From Amorphophallus konjac (Eukaryota; Streptophyta; Magnoliopsida; Alismatales; Araceae): a DNA stretch of 64,000 bases. Under the pieces are notes generated by a model. It worked only from the letters and a program-made list of their open reading frames with translations, ran no database searches and was not told the DNA's origin. The stretch lies in contig CM040123.1 in the NCBI GenBank assembly GCA_022559845.1, forward strand, positions 301,556,642 to 301,620,641, given 5' to 3'. Below, piece after piece: positions 1 to 10,054 of this stretch; position 1 is the first letter of the stretch, and every line of letters begins with the position of its first letter. The translations under genes and the position numbers were made by a program.

Positions 1-1605
1 AAGGAGAGGAGGAATTTGCTGGTTCATGGGGAAGTTTGGTTGTGGGAAGCCCGGGGGATTATTTCGTGGGTTGGCAATGGGCTGACTTGGCAGTTGGCCC
101 ACTTCCCTTCTCATGGTGGCTTCAGCCAATTGGCCTAATTGGGTTTCCAACTTAGAGATAGTTTGCTGGTGGGCTTGAAGGGTCTGTTGGAAAGATTGAC
201 TTTGGGCTTGAATGGTTTGTTGGAAGGATTGATTTTGGGCCAGAATTAGTTGTTGTAACTGATGGAATCGATCATCAGTTTGAGAGTCCCGGTGGTGATG
301 CAGAGGAGGTTGATAGGTTTGTTGAGAATTGGAAGACTGCCCATAATTGGGCTGAGGAGGTTGGTATGGGGCCTGACCCTGGTTGAATCGGGGGAGTGGT
401 TGTTGGGCTTGCGGTCCTCGACCATAAGCATTTCCTTGAAATGGTGGCTGAGTTTGGAATTGGTGTTGGATGGGTGATTTGCAGGCTTGAGACATAGAGG
501 GGATGATGGGCTGATTGGAAGCTTGTTGATTTCTCCAATTGAAATTGGGGTGATTCCTCCAGCCCGGATTATAGGTGTTAGAAAATGGGTCATAGTTAGG
601 CTTAGAGAACCCCTGGGCTGCTTGGACTTGCTCTTGTATAAAAGGTGGTAATTGGGCTGCTGTTGGACAATCGGACACATGATGGTCCGAGCTAGCACAT
701 AAAACACACACCTCATGGTGTGTTAGGTCCGGGTATGGGTTGGACGTAGGTGGGATAGTGGTTTCTTGTTTGTTTTGGGTCAAGAGCTGGTCTAATTTGT
801 GGGCTAGCATATCAACCTGTTCTAGCTTTTGGGCCATGATGTCCACCTTGTCCAGTTTTTGATGGATGAAATTCACATCCACTCTAGCTTCAGATTCCAC
901 ACGATACATCCCGGCCCGTTTAGAGGGCCCAATGGTTCTCTCATATGAGGATAAGGAAACATGGTTGATTGAATTCTCGCTCAACATTTCAAATAAGGCA
1001 TAGGCCTCATCCTCACTCTTACTCATAAAGGCCCCTCCACATGATGCATCCACAATCTGCCTAACTTGATCATCTAGGCCCTCATAGAAAGCTTGCACTA
1101 TTTGCCATTTGGAAAGCCCATGATGTGGGCATTTTCTGAGGAGTTCCTTTAATCTCTCCCATGATTCATGTATTTGTTCATTTGGGAGTTGCGTGAATCC
1201 TGTGATTGCACGTCTCATGGTGTTGGTTCTACCGATGGGGTAGAATTTCTTAAGGAACTCATGTTGCATATCTGCCCATGTGCCAATAGGTTTCCCTAAG
1301 GTCCCTAGCCAGTATTTGGCTTTGTCCTTAAGTGAGAAAGAGAATAAGGTCAGGCGGAGAGCATCATCTGTGAAATTTTGAATTTTCACAGTGGAACAAA
1401 TTTCTAGAAATTCATCCATATGTTTATAGGGATCTTCATTGGTCTTCCCATAAAAGGATGGGAGCATCTGAATGGTGCTAGATTTGATCTCATAGTGCAA
1501 AGCAGGGACATTAGGCAGTTGGATACAAGTGGATGGCTGATAATTCGAAGGAATGAAATATTCCTTCATCTGTTTGGGCACCCCTAATTGGTGTTGTTCA
1601 GCCAT
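1..1605 (-). CDS. gag: gag polyprotein, Athila-like retrotransposon (partial, 3' end outside window)
   Basis: Structural capsid/nucleocapsid protein of the element; it would assemble the virus-like particle. An open frame of 535 codons with no stop seen runs from ATG at 1605-1603 to the window edge. A retrotransposon gag domain lies at about residues 40-160 (motifs LPSFYG, KAKYWLG, FLKKFYP, ESWERLKELL). A heptad-like segment around residues 240-280 (QKLDKV, QKLEQV, HKLDQL) may be a coiled coil. One CCHC knuckle lies near residues 297-312 (CVLC, H, C; spacing C-x2-C-x4-H-x4-C). The rest is Gln/Pro-rich. The same frame stays open for about 27 codons before the ATG, back to a TAA near 1698, so initiation could differ. 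An intact frame suggests a fairly young copy. Confidence 0.88.
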   Translation of the reverse strand, partial: MAEQHQLGVPKQMKEYFIPSNYQPSTCIQLPNVPALHYEIKSSTIQMLPSFYGKTNEDPYKHMDEFLEICSTVKIQNFTDDALRLTLFSFSLKDKAKYWLGTLGKPIGTWADMQHEFLKKFYPIGRTNTMRRAITGFTQLPNEQIHESWERLKELLRKCPHHGLSKWQIVQAFYEGLDDQVRQIVDASCGGAFMSKSEDEAYALFEMLSENSINHVSLSSYERTIGPSKRAGMYRVESEARVDVNFIHQKLDKVDIMAQKLEQVDMLAHKLDQLLTQNKQETTIPPTSNPYPDLTHHEVCVLCASSDHHVSDCPTAAQLPPFIQEQVQAAQGFSKPNYDPFSNTYNPGWRNHPNFNWRNQQASNQPIIPSMSQACKSPIQHQFQTQPPFQGNAYGRGPQAQQPLPRFNQGQAPYQPPQPNYGQSSNSQQTYQPPLHHHRDSQTDDRFHQLQQLILAQNQSFQQTIQAQSQSFQQTLQAHQQTISKLETQLGQLAEATMRREVGQLPSQPIANPRNNPPGFPQPNFPMNQQIPPLL

Positions 1606-2814
1606 AGGTTGGGTTTGATTTTGAGCCGGATTAAAAATGAATCGCTCAATCTCACTAATGGGCTCAACTAAGTCAAGGTGTTGAGATCTTCTCCCTTACA
1701 TAAACCAAGGTTAAAGATGAGAGATGAGAGAATCGTTTTATGATATATATATATATTTTTAAAAAAAAATTTGTTTTGACTCAAATAAGGACGAAGAGAG
1801 ATAAGAAGCGATTTTTTTTCTTGTTTTCATTTTTATTTTTATTTTTTATATATTTTTTATGCAAACACAAACAAGTTATCACACAAATTACTTAATGCCC
1901 TAGATGTGACCTAGACCTACAAATTGGGTTTCACAAAATGGCTAACGTGAAACTTAAGTTCACCCTCAATATTTCCACCGGCCAGGTAAGGGGTGGGGTA
2001 GTGGGAGGTTCCCCCTACTTTCGTAGGGACCTAATTATGCCAAATCACTAGCCCGCTTAAGGCGTTTGCCGTCCGACCGTCTTGCCTTAGGCACCAGTTT
2101 TCATAAGAGGGTAAGCCCAAATAACACAAGAACCACAGTGTGAACCTAGGGCCAATGTGTACTGAATTTTATTTTGAGGTCTAGGTGATGCAAAGATGCA
2201 AGAGAATTATGATTTGTGGGCTAAAGAAGGGTGATGAAATCCCCACCTTATCTTGCTTATGGATGTTGCCCTTAAGATATTTTGAAATGATATGCAACAA
2301 AGCAAGTTCAAACAAGGGGTTCTATGCACGCATGGAAATGCATGAGCATGCTTTTGAAAAAGTTAGAGTGCTCACCTTGCCTCCCACAATCTTCAACAAT
2401 GTAATTAACAATAATTAAATAACAAGGAAAAATAAATACTATCCTAAATGATGCATGAACTAAAACATGAAGGTGTGATTTCTACTCTTGGAATGAAGAC
2501 TTTTATGAAGTTTAAGTGAATAGTTTTTTTTGTGTGTGTGTGTGAACCTATCTAACCACAATATGCAAGAACATTAAGGAAATGAGACAAAATGAGAGGA
2601 ATAAGTTTGAAGACTTACTTGATGCGCAATCCCTCGTTCTTCTCTTTTTTTTTTGAAATGAAATGACAAAATCAAAAGATGAAAGAAAGAAATACAAACT
2701 TACCTCTCTTTTTTTGAATTTTTTTTAACCTGTAAAAAAAAATAGAAAAGAGAGCTTTATTAGTACACTATATACACAAGGAAAATAAAATTTTTAAATC
2801 AAAAATCATCATTC
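1606..2814 (-). other. Athila-like element leader between PBS and gag
   Basis: No coding region is recognised. The stretch holds A/T-rich runs and a short (TA)n near 1741-1756. A leader of about 1.2 kb is usual for this lineage. I see no splice or packaging signal that can be named. Confidence 0.6.
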
Positions 2815-2833
2815 TTCCCCGGCAACGGCGCCA
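2815..2833 (-). promoter_or_regulatory. Primer-binding site, Asp-tRNA type
   Basis: The minus strand reads TGGCGCCGTTGCCGGGGAA just inside the LTR, separated from it by a few bases. This matches the Asp-tRNA 3' end known as the Athila-type PBS, and fixes both element orientation and the LTR end. Confidence 0.88.
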
Positions 2834-2838
2834 AAAAT

Positions 2839-4608
2839 TGATAACGCGAAAGTTCATCGTTTAAAACACACGTATAACAATCTTAAAACCGAACTCGCAC
2901 AAAATGATCAAAAGAGAACGTAGTACTTGGCAAGCACGGGTCGAATCCACAGGGAAGAAGAGATTTTTAGAGTTAAAAACCTTAGAGTCCTTTGAAAAAC
3001 ACTTGTGATTTAGATTTGCTTAAAGAAAATAGTGAAATGATGAACAAATCAAACACTTAATTGAACACACCATGACTATGCGCTTATGCTATAGAAAATA
3101 ATTGCATGAAGTGGAAAGAAGATATAGAAGAAAGAGATAGAGAGGGAAGAAGAGCAAGAACTAGATCAAGAGAACAACTCCTTTCATTAACTTAAAAGAA
3201 AGAGTACATGAAATGTGAAACAAGTTTATACTAATGACATAATGAAATTACAATGAAGTGAAATATCACAAAAGCAATAACACAAGAAAAGCCTGGAGTT
3301 TGGAGTTTGGAGATGGTAGCAGCAATGGTGATGATAGCGTCGTTCTCTCTTGGCCTTGGATCACGAACAACCTTGTGGAAGATGTCGTCTACGCCGGGAG
3401 GAAGTCACCTTCGTCGTTGAAGCAGTCTTTGGAGGGTGAATAACTTTGAACCCAAGAGGAATTAGGGGATGCCCAAGAAGAAGAGGTTGAAGAGAGAGAA
3501 GAGAGGAAAAACTTTAATGAAGAACTCAGAGAGAAAAGAAGAGAAGAAGGGCTTCAAAATGGAGACATAACCGAAGCTAGCACCTCGGATGAACAGTAAA
3601 AACACAGGACAGCACCCTTAAAAAGAGATTATAACTTAAAAACAGTAGAGACTTAGAAGATGGTGTAGAAGAAGAAGTTGTAGAACATTTAAAAAAAAGG
3701 ACTTTCATGAAGACAGTAAGAGGAGAAAATGATGAGAAGGGGGAGAAATATGGGAAAGAATAGGGAGAAACATGGGTTTATAGATGAACAGGACAGCACA
3801 GTGAAAAATACGAAATAGCTTAAAAATTAGAAGGAACTAGAAGATGCTCCAGAAGAAGAAGTTGTAGAGAACTTAAAAATAAAGAACTTTGAAGAAGAGT
3901 GTATGAGCTGAAAATGAACTTACAAGGGAGAACTCGGAGGCCTAAGGTTGGGAGAGAAATTGCCAAAAGAAGAACACCCTTCTCCTTCTTGTCATGGGCT
4001 ATTTATAGGAAAAGTTGGGTAGATGGAGGGTGGAGATTGTATCAAAGGAGATGGATGGATGGGATTTAAGTAGAATATGATGCATGGGGAAGGGAAAAAG
4101 TAGGTGAGTACACCCTCCTTGGGCTTTGGACAACCCCCTTCCCAAGACTCATCATTCCTCTCCTTTATTTCAAACTTTGAATTCAATTCTCCCTCTAACC
4201 GAAATATGTGTTTCTTTTACTCAATTTCAAACTTCTAGAATTTCTTTTCCCTCCAATCAAAATATGTACTTTTGACTTGATCAACATGGTGGTGACAGTT
4301 TTACCCCTGGCTTCTTTTGTAATTGCCTTCGGTGTCCTACACACACATAATTACACTTTAGTCCATAAAAATTACCATAATGTGCACATAAATCTTTAAT
4401 ACTCATGATTATGCAATGGAGAATTAATGCTCATGGCCCTCAACTTTAATTTATTATTAAATAAGATAATCGAATTAATCAATTTGCGTGAAAGCTCCAA
4501 TTTAAATGCGGAGTTGAGGTTAACTATAAAAAATGCATAATTACCTAATTATATGCACATAAAATGGTGTATATGCAATGAATTGTCATAAGAAATGGAC
4601 ACTTATCA
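2839..4608 (-). repeat. 5' LTR of Athila-like element
   Basis: The 1770-bp LTR has perfect hexamer terminal inverted repeats: plus strand TGATAA at 2839 and TTATCA at 4603-4608. It starts TGATAAGTGTCC on the minus strand, abuts the PBS at its 3' end and carries a TATA box. The second LTR is outside the window, so identity and age cannot be estimated. Confidence 0.85.
4000..4008 (-). promoter_or_regulatory. TATA box of Athila-like LTR
   Basis: The minus strand reads CCTATAAATAG about 600 bases into the LTR. That predicts a start site near 3970, a U3 of about 0.64 kb and an R-U5 of about 1.1 kb. Confidence 0.6.
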
Positions 4609-4928
4609 GCCCCCTAATTAGGTGATGGGCGTTGTTTTGACATTTTCCCAGACCCAATAGATGAGTGGAAGGCGGAAGTTTCAGCCTGAGTTATTCTTTT
4701 CGGCACAAAGCAGATTTCTTCATTTTCCTCATCAGCAGTTTACGCCCCGCCAGAAGAGACTGACAATGTGTTACAGGAGAGGGTCATACGTCTCCTCTCA
4801 ACTTTTGCATTCTTCTTTTCCTTCCCCTTTGTGGTTGGCATCTACCCCCATAGTGGGTTGCTTGGTGCATTCAGCATCTTTGCCTTTTCTTTGGTTCTTT
4901 TTATTAGCCGGTGGGGCTCATTGTATCT
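4609..4928 (-). other. Post-gag stretch of element X
   Basis: About 320 bases lie between the gag frame stop and the Athila-like LTR. No protease or RT motif was recognised on the minus strand, and several stops are present. It is probably decayed gag/protease linker. Confidence 0.4.
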
Positions 4929-7900
4929 TTAAGGGGCAGGCTTCTTGAGCTGCATAGGTTGGCCCTTGGGCTGCTCATGTTTGTCTGGACCGTTTACTAC
5001 GGTTTGAAGCCGTTGCCCGGCTGAGTTGATTTCTTCATGCATCTCAAGAGCCAGGCGAGGTGCCGGCCTTGTTCTTTTTCTTGTTGGCATTGCTCGCCGA
5101 TTCCTTTGTTCTTCTTTAGGAGCTGGAACACAGTCCTCATTGGTGCACCGGTTGTAGGCCTCTGGCACTTCTTCGGGTAGCTGATGGCATATGTATATCA
5201 TATTGATTGATGCCCTTAGAGCATGCAATTCATGCGGGCATGGAGGATTGACTTTGTGCTCCCCCATCTGTAGTTCCCCTCTTTTTATTAGGCCCTGGGT
5301 GATGTCCTTGAATATTTGGCAATCCTCAATGGGGTGCCCGAGGATTCTGTGGTAGAGGCAGAAGTAAGGATCATCTCTTCGCCTGAGATCATCAGGCCTC
5401 TTCAGCTTCGGAAGAGCAATCTTGTTATACTTGATAGCCCATTCGAACAATGCTCGAGTCCTATCCCTGGGGAAGGCATAGAGCTTCTTTTCTTTGTTCT
5501 GTTGGGGATGCCTTTCTCGACATTCAATAGGTTTATTTGGGGGAGGATTGCACACCCACTTGTGCCTTTTCACCTTGAGGCTAACAGCATGGACTGCTTT
5601 CAGCATCGGTCGCTTATTAACCTACCTCGTTTGATGACTTGAGTTGGCAGGAAGTGCAGGGTATCTCTCGAAGAAGTATTCTACTTCTGTGGAACCATCC
5701 ACTAATCGGTCAAAATATCGAATTTCTATTCCAATTGTTTTTTCTGAGATCTCTTTCTTCAGATTTTGTTTGCACATCCGTATTGCATCTTCTGGATGCG
5801 GAGAATGCCGGCATCTCATGCTGAGCTCCCTCCATCTCTTGATATATTTTGCAGCAGGCTCATCATCTTTTTGTTTGGTTGCCAATAGTTCGGCCATAGT
5901 TACCTCTGCCTCAGCAACATGAAATCTTTTAGTGAATTTTCACTGCATATCTGACCAGTCTTTAACAAATTTGGCCGACATGCTAGAATACCATTCAAAG
6001 GCAAGTCCTGTCAGAGAAGACCCGAAGAACTTTAGCAGGTACAACTCGTCCATCGCCAAGTCGCCCATGGTTGTTATATAGTGTGCAATATGTTCTTTCG
6101 GGGAGCCCTGCCCGTTAAATTTGTCAAATTTTGGTGGTTTGTTGACGCCGAGTGGCAATCTCTTGGCAGCATGATAGGCCGGATATGGCACTTCATATAT
6201 GTCAAAGGGGGGATGATCTTCACTTCCCCTCTTTGCCAGCCTTGCTTCGATCAATTGCTCCACAATCAGCTCATTCACCATAACTGGCCCTGCTGGTTGA
6301 GGGCAGAGGTGGGTGGGTTGCATCCATTGTGAGGCCGGAGCCGCAACATGAGGTGGCAGAGGCTCTGATAGGAGAGCCTGCTACAGCATTTGAGGAGGCA
6401 TTAGCCGTGTCGGCTGAAGCCACTGCGAACAATGCTGGGGAGTAGCCCAATTCTAATCAGCGGTTTGTAAAACAGCCGGTGAAGGAGCACCCGTGGGGTT
6501 GGAACCTTCCCGTGACAGCTCGGCTCGTGCCTCGGGTTGCTCAGGTGTCATAGCATGCTCAGTCTTTTCATTTAATTATTTCTTCAGCAGTTCCATCTCC
6601 TACTAGTACTTTTGCAGCATCATCAGGACTGCGGGGTCCATAGCTGTTTCATTATTGGTGCCTTTGAGTGTGTGACTAGAGGCACATTTGAATAGAGGAG
6701 GAGGGACTACTCCTTCTTGTTCAGACGCCACTGTTCTGGCAGTGACAATAGCGATGTCTTCATCAGCATCTTGTTTGCCCTCGGCGGCTTGCAGTAATTC
6801 AATGGTAATTTTGCCATATCTTGTCATTGGGCTTTTTCTTCCAACGATCTCAGTTGGCTCCTCTTGTTCATTCGGCATGGTACTATGCCCACTCATCACC
6901 CCTGTCATATTACAGGTGAGGATTTGCATTCTTCTATTGTACTTTCTGACTTCCCTTCGGGCCTGACAGGAGAAAGTTGACTCTTTATACATAGAAATTC
7001 TTTTTATCTTTTCATTTTGTGGAGGCTTTTCAAGGCCTTTAGCTTTGGCTCGCCTCCCTTCTTCATTCACCTCCACCGGTGACATCTTGCTTTTTTCTTC
7101 TTCTTCGACTTTGACAGCATGAAGCGACCTTCGTCGGCCCATGATGGGACTTCCAAAGCTGTGGAAATATTCTCGGACCATCTGAATCATATCTCCTTGG
7201 CTGCACTTTGTAGAGGTGGCAGAAGGCAGTGTCTGGATTCGGGCCGATGGCATGCTTGAAAGCCATGTTAGTTTGGCCACTTGATTGAGACTCCTTGAAT
7301 ATTTAGGAATATCGGCTTGCATTGCACAGGCCCTGACAATGGATGGAGGAGTTGTAGCTATGGCCTCTTCTGCATGCATCACTTTGTTGCCCCCTCTCCT
7401 AGGGACATCAGTAGAATTGTTGAAGTTCTGAAGGGCTGCTGCAACATCTCGGGTCCTCTTGGGAACCCACATTTGCTTAATTTTCATTAATTTTAGAACA
7501 AGCATCCATTGCTTGTCCTCATCAAAATTCACCTTCTGGCTTGCTAGCATTTGGAAGGTATTATAGGTGGAGACGGTTGAGATGACCTGATCCGGTAGAT
7601 CTTCGGCATTGCAGCCATTGAAGTAGACCCGGATGCTCCCGATAAACATAGATTTCCCGGATGCCGATAATCGACCCCGGGGAGCAGCAGCAATTCTTGC
7701 CCTGGAGCTCTTCTTGTTGCCCCTACCGGGCTTCATTTTGGGTGCCCCAGTTGGGCGAGTAATGTGGTGAACATGGCAGCTCACAATTACTGGACTCTTC
7801 AGTAGAGTTTTATTAATTCGGCCCTCACTTTGACGGGTCGTAGCTTCATCATTCTTCAGCTTCGCAGGTTCCGAGCCCTCCACATGCAGAAGACTCACAA

Positions 7901-8054
7901 ATGCAACTCCCAGGAAGTTGGGGAAGCCAACAACTAGGGGAAAGTTACCAAAGATAGTTGGCGCGGCAAGGTAGCCGTATGCAGCATGGCCGGCCACGAT
8001 CTGGGGGCCAAAGGCAAGTCCAGACAGTCCGCTTGTCATCGCTCCAACCTTCAA
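4929..8054 (-). pseudogene. gag: Decayed gag polyprotein frame of element X
   Basis: A single reading frame of about 1042 codons interrupted only by in-frame stops, with no frameshift seen. Stops: 6605-6603 followed at once by another TAG, a TAA and two more TAGs between 6600 and 6360, TGA at 5942-5940 and TAG at 5624-5622. The C-terminal half is Tat-type gag: PPKFDKFNGQGSPKEHI, FFGSSLTGLAFEWYSS, AAKYIKRWRELSMRC, then an HRILGHPIEDC segment that looks like a knuckle remnant. The N-terminal 480 codons are open and basic (GRGNKKSSRARIAAAPRGR near residue 110) and match nothing I know; they may be an N-terminal extension or a separate ORF now fused in frame. The stops fit single C-to-T or G-to-A changes. 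Confidence 0.72.
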
Positions 8055-8829
8055 AGGGGAGAGACAAGATGAACGAGTAAGTAGTATTTGAAGTAGTTGA
8101 GTGGAGGCCCCATGGTCTTTCTATTCTAGCGAAAAGATGAAGGGAGGCTGGGTCCCATCGGACGTGCCACTTTGGTGGAACGATTTTATTTAATTTTAAA
8201 ATTAATTAAAATAAAATGCGTAGGTGTGCCAGTCACGTAGGTGACAAATTAATTATGCGCTTGATCTGACTTGGTCAGTCGATTGTGAAGTTCGTGTCGG
8301 GACTCAAAACCTGCCGTACCGTAAAGGCTATGGCGTTAATTACGTCCCTCCGAGAGAGGGACAACCCTTGATTAATCGCCAAAATAGATGGACCATGGGG
8401 CCTGTAGAATACATGAAAGACGTATTTGCATGCAAGCACATAACATGGTAGTATTTATTCATTAAACCGGCTTTCGGTACAAGGCGGGGAGCTTAGGTCC
8501 GAGGACCACAACCATGCATAGCGACACTTCCAGTCGGGCGGGACCCGGCCTTCTGTCAGACGCCATTTTATATACCGAAGTGAGACCAAGCACACAAACA
8601 TGCATGATTTTCACAACATAGGTGCTTAGGAGAGTTATTTACCAGGAGCATGGGAAGCACATGATATCAGCATGCTTATGTGGGCACAAGTATATATATA
8701 CATATATATTTATACGTATATACCTATATATATATACATATAATGTATTCATCCATTTATTCGGGGGTATTTAGCCAGAGAGGCACATAGAAGACTGAGT
8801 CAACAACAAGCACTGGAAGGGTGGAAGAG
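8055..8829 (-). other. Leader of element X upstream of gag
   Basis: No coding signal. It contains the inverted repeat listed separately and an (AT)-rich microsatellite near 8690-8745 (ATATATAC-type). The 8134-8375 segment is flanked by the two arms of that repeat. Confidence 0.45.
8105..8403. repeat. Imperfect inverted repeat, arms of about 28 bp, loop of about 240 bp
   Basis: The arm at 8105-8131 (AGGCCCCATGGTC, TCTATT, GCGA) is repeated on the opposite strand at 8376-8403 with about four mismatches. I see no other match between the arms' flanks. It could be a small MITE remnant or an RNA hairpin of the leader. Confidence 0.55.
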
Positions 8830-9610
8830 AAATTGGTGCAAGATGCATTGAGGCCGTGGTGAGAAGGGTATAGACAACATGGGTCGGTGCAAGAATTGCA
8901 CCGAGGCAATGGCAGTGACGGGTCGATGCAAGGGTTGCGTCGAGGCAGCGACAGCGAAGGGCATGGGCAATATAGGTTGGTGCAAGGGTTGCACCGAGGA
9001 AACGGCAGCGAAGTGGAGCGGGCGACCTAAGTCGGTGCAACTGGCTGAGTGGCGATGATCGGGAGCGACGTAAGTCGGTGCAGGATGCGGGGAGGAGCAA
9101 CGTAGGTCGGTGAGGCTGAGGAAAATGATGCAGGGTCGGTGCTAGTGGCAGAGAGGGGAGGATGCGAGGCGGTTGATGCAGGGCAAGCTGGAGTTAGTGC
9201 AGCGTTGGGGTCGGTGCAGGTTGGATGCGGTGGAAAAGTCGGTGCAAGGCTAGAGAGGGGGTCGGTGCAGGGTCCAGATGTGGTCGGTGCAAGGCTAGCA
9301 ATGGAGTCGATGCAAGGCTAATGGGCGAGCGTACAGCGAAGTCGGTGCAGGTGCTAAGGTCGGTGCAATGGTGATGTCGAGGCTAGTGAAAGGGGAAAGC
9401 GCTGGGGTCAGTGCTAAGGGGTGTAAAGGAGGTCGGTGCAAGGTGCTCTGATGCGGTAGCTGGGCAAGGGAGGTCGATGCAAAATGAAGAGGAGAGGGAA
9501 TGCGAAGTCGGTGTTGGGTTAGAGAGGATGCACTGGAGTCGGTGATGGGCAAAGAAGAGGGTGAATCGATGGCGAGCTGGGTGCTATGTGGAGTCGGTGA
9601 TGGGCAAAGA
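8830..9610 (+). repeat. Degenerate array of the motif GTCGGTGCA
   Basis: About 20 occurrences of (A/G)GTC(G/A)GTGCA(A/G)G or close variants lie in about 780 bases, with irregular 20-60 base spacing and unrelated GA-rich spacers, so it is not a simple tandem satellite. Examples are near 8883, 9031, 9073, 9210, 9238, 9260, 9283, 9341, 9358 and 9431. The same decamer in opposite orientation fills the U3 of the Sirevirus-like LTRs (16740-18015). Confidence 0.8.
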
Positions 9611-9621
9611 AAAGGACGAAT

Positions 9622-9679
9622 CGGTGGCGTCGCCACCGAATCAAAATTCGTGGGGGTTAATTCGGTGGCGACGCCACCG
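9622..9679. repeat. Pair of 17-bp perfect palindromes
   Basis: CGGTGGCGTCGCCACCG (9622-9638) and CGGTGGCGACGCCACCG (9663-9679) are each self-complementary around one central base and sit 24 bases apart, with ATTCG/CGAAT bases extending the symmetry. Confidence 0.85.
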
Positions 9680-10054
9680 TTTCACAAGGCTCCGTCGTTT
9701 AAACTTCGGCCAAGAAATTTTGTTTGTGGCTTTGCATCAAATAGGGCATTTGAATGAGAGTCCAAAAGAATTTAGGAACTTCAAAGGCATGACTACCCAG
9801 GTGTTAAGAGAAATTCTGCCGTTATCATTTTATATATATATATATGTTCTTTTCTTATTCATTTGTATGTTCTCCCCTTTTGTTCATCTGTGCGAGGTTC
9901 ATACTCCAGCACTAGACAGGTGTTAGAGATTTAAGAAAAAATCATCAGGAAAATGCAATGCCGTCCAAGAAAATTTTGGGCAGCATCTCCCCAGCACAGG
10001 GAGATGTTCAATTAAGCAAGCGGCATGGCACACGGTAGATGGTGCCAAGCCATA
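9680..10054 (-). other. Leader segment of X with a strong hairpin
   Basis: No gene seen. The minus strand can form a hairpin with 8-bp arms CATCTCCC/GGGAGATG (9984-10006). A sequence at about 10025-10045 (minus strand TTGGCACCATCTACC) resembles a decayed gypsy PBS, but this is weak. Confidence 0.35.

Larger units (their letters stand above)
1..4608 (-). mobile_element. Athila-like Ty3/gypsy LTR retrotransposon, left-truncated by window
   Basis: Reading the minus strand, the order is 5' LTR (4608-2839), PBS, a non-coding leader of about 1.2 kb, then gag running off the window start. The Asp-tRNA type PBS and the gag sequence place it in the Athila/Tat (non-chromodomain) branch of Ty3/gypsy. 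Protease, RT, integrase and the 3' LTR would lie to the left, so neither autonomy nor the TSD can be judged. The five bases just outside its 5' LTR are GCCCC (4609-4613). It appears to be inserted into element X. Confidence 0.88.

Noticed and set aside
4661..4948. 95-codon plus-strand frame as a host gene
   Set aside because: It lies antisense to the decayed gag end of element X, with no domain.
9984..10006. Transcription terminator hairpin
   Set aside because: Intrinsic bacterial-type termination does not apply to plant Pol II; the hairpin is reported only as structure in the leader.
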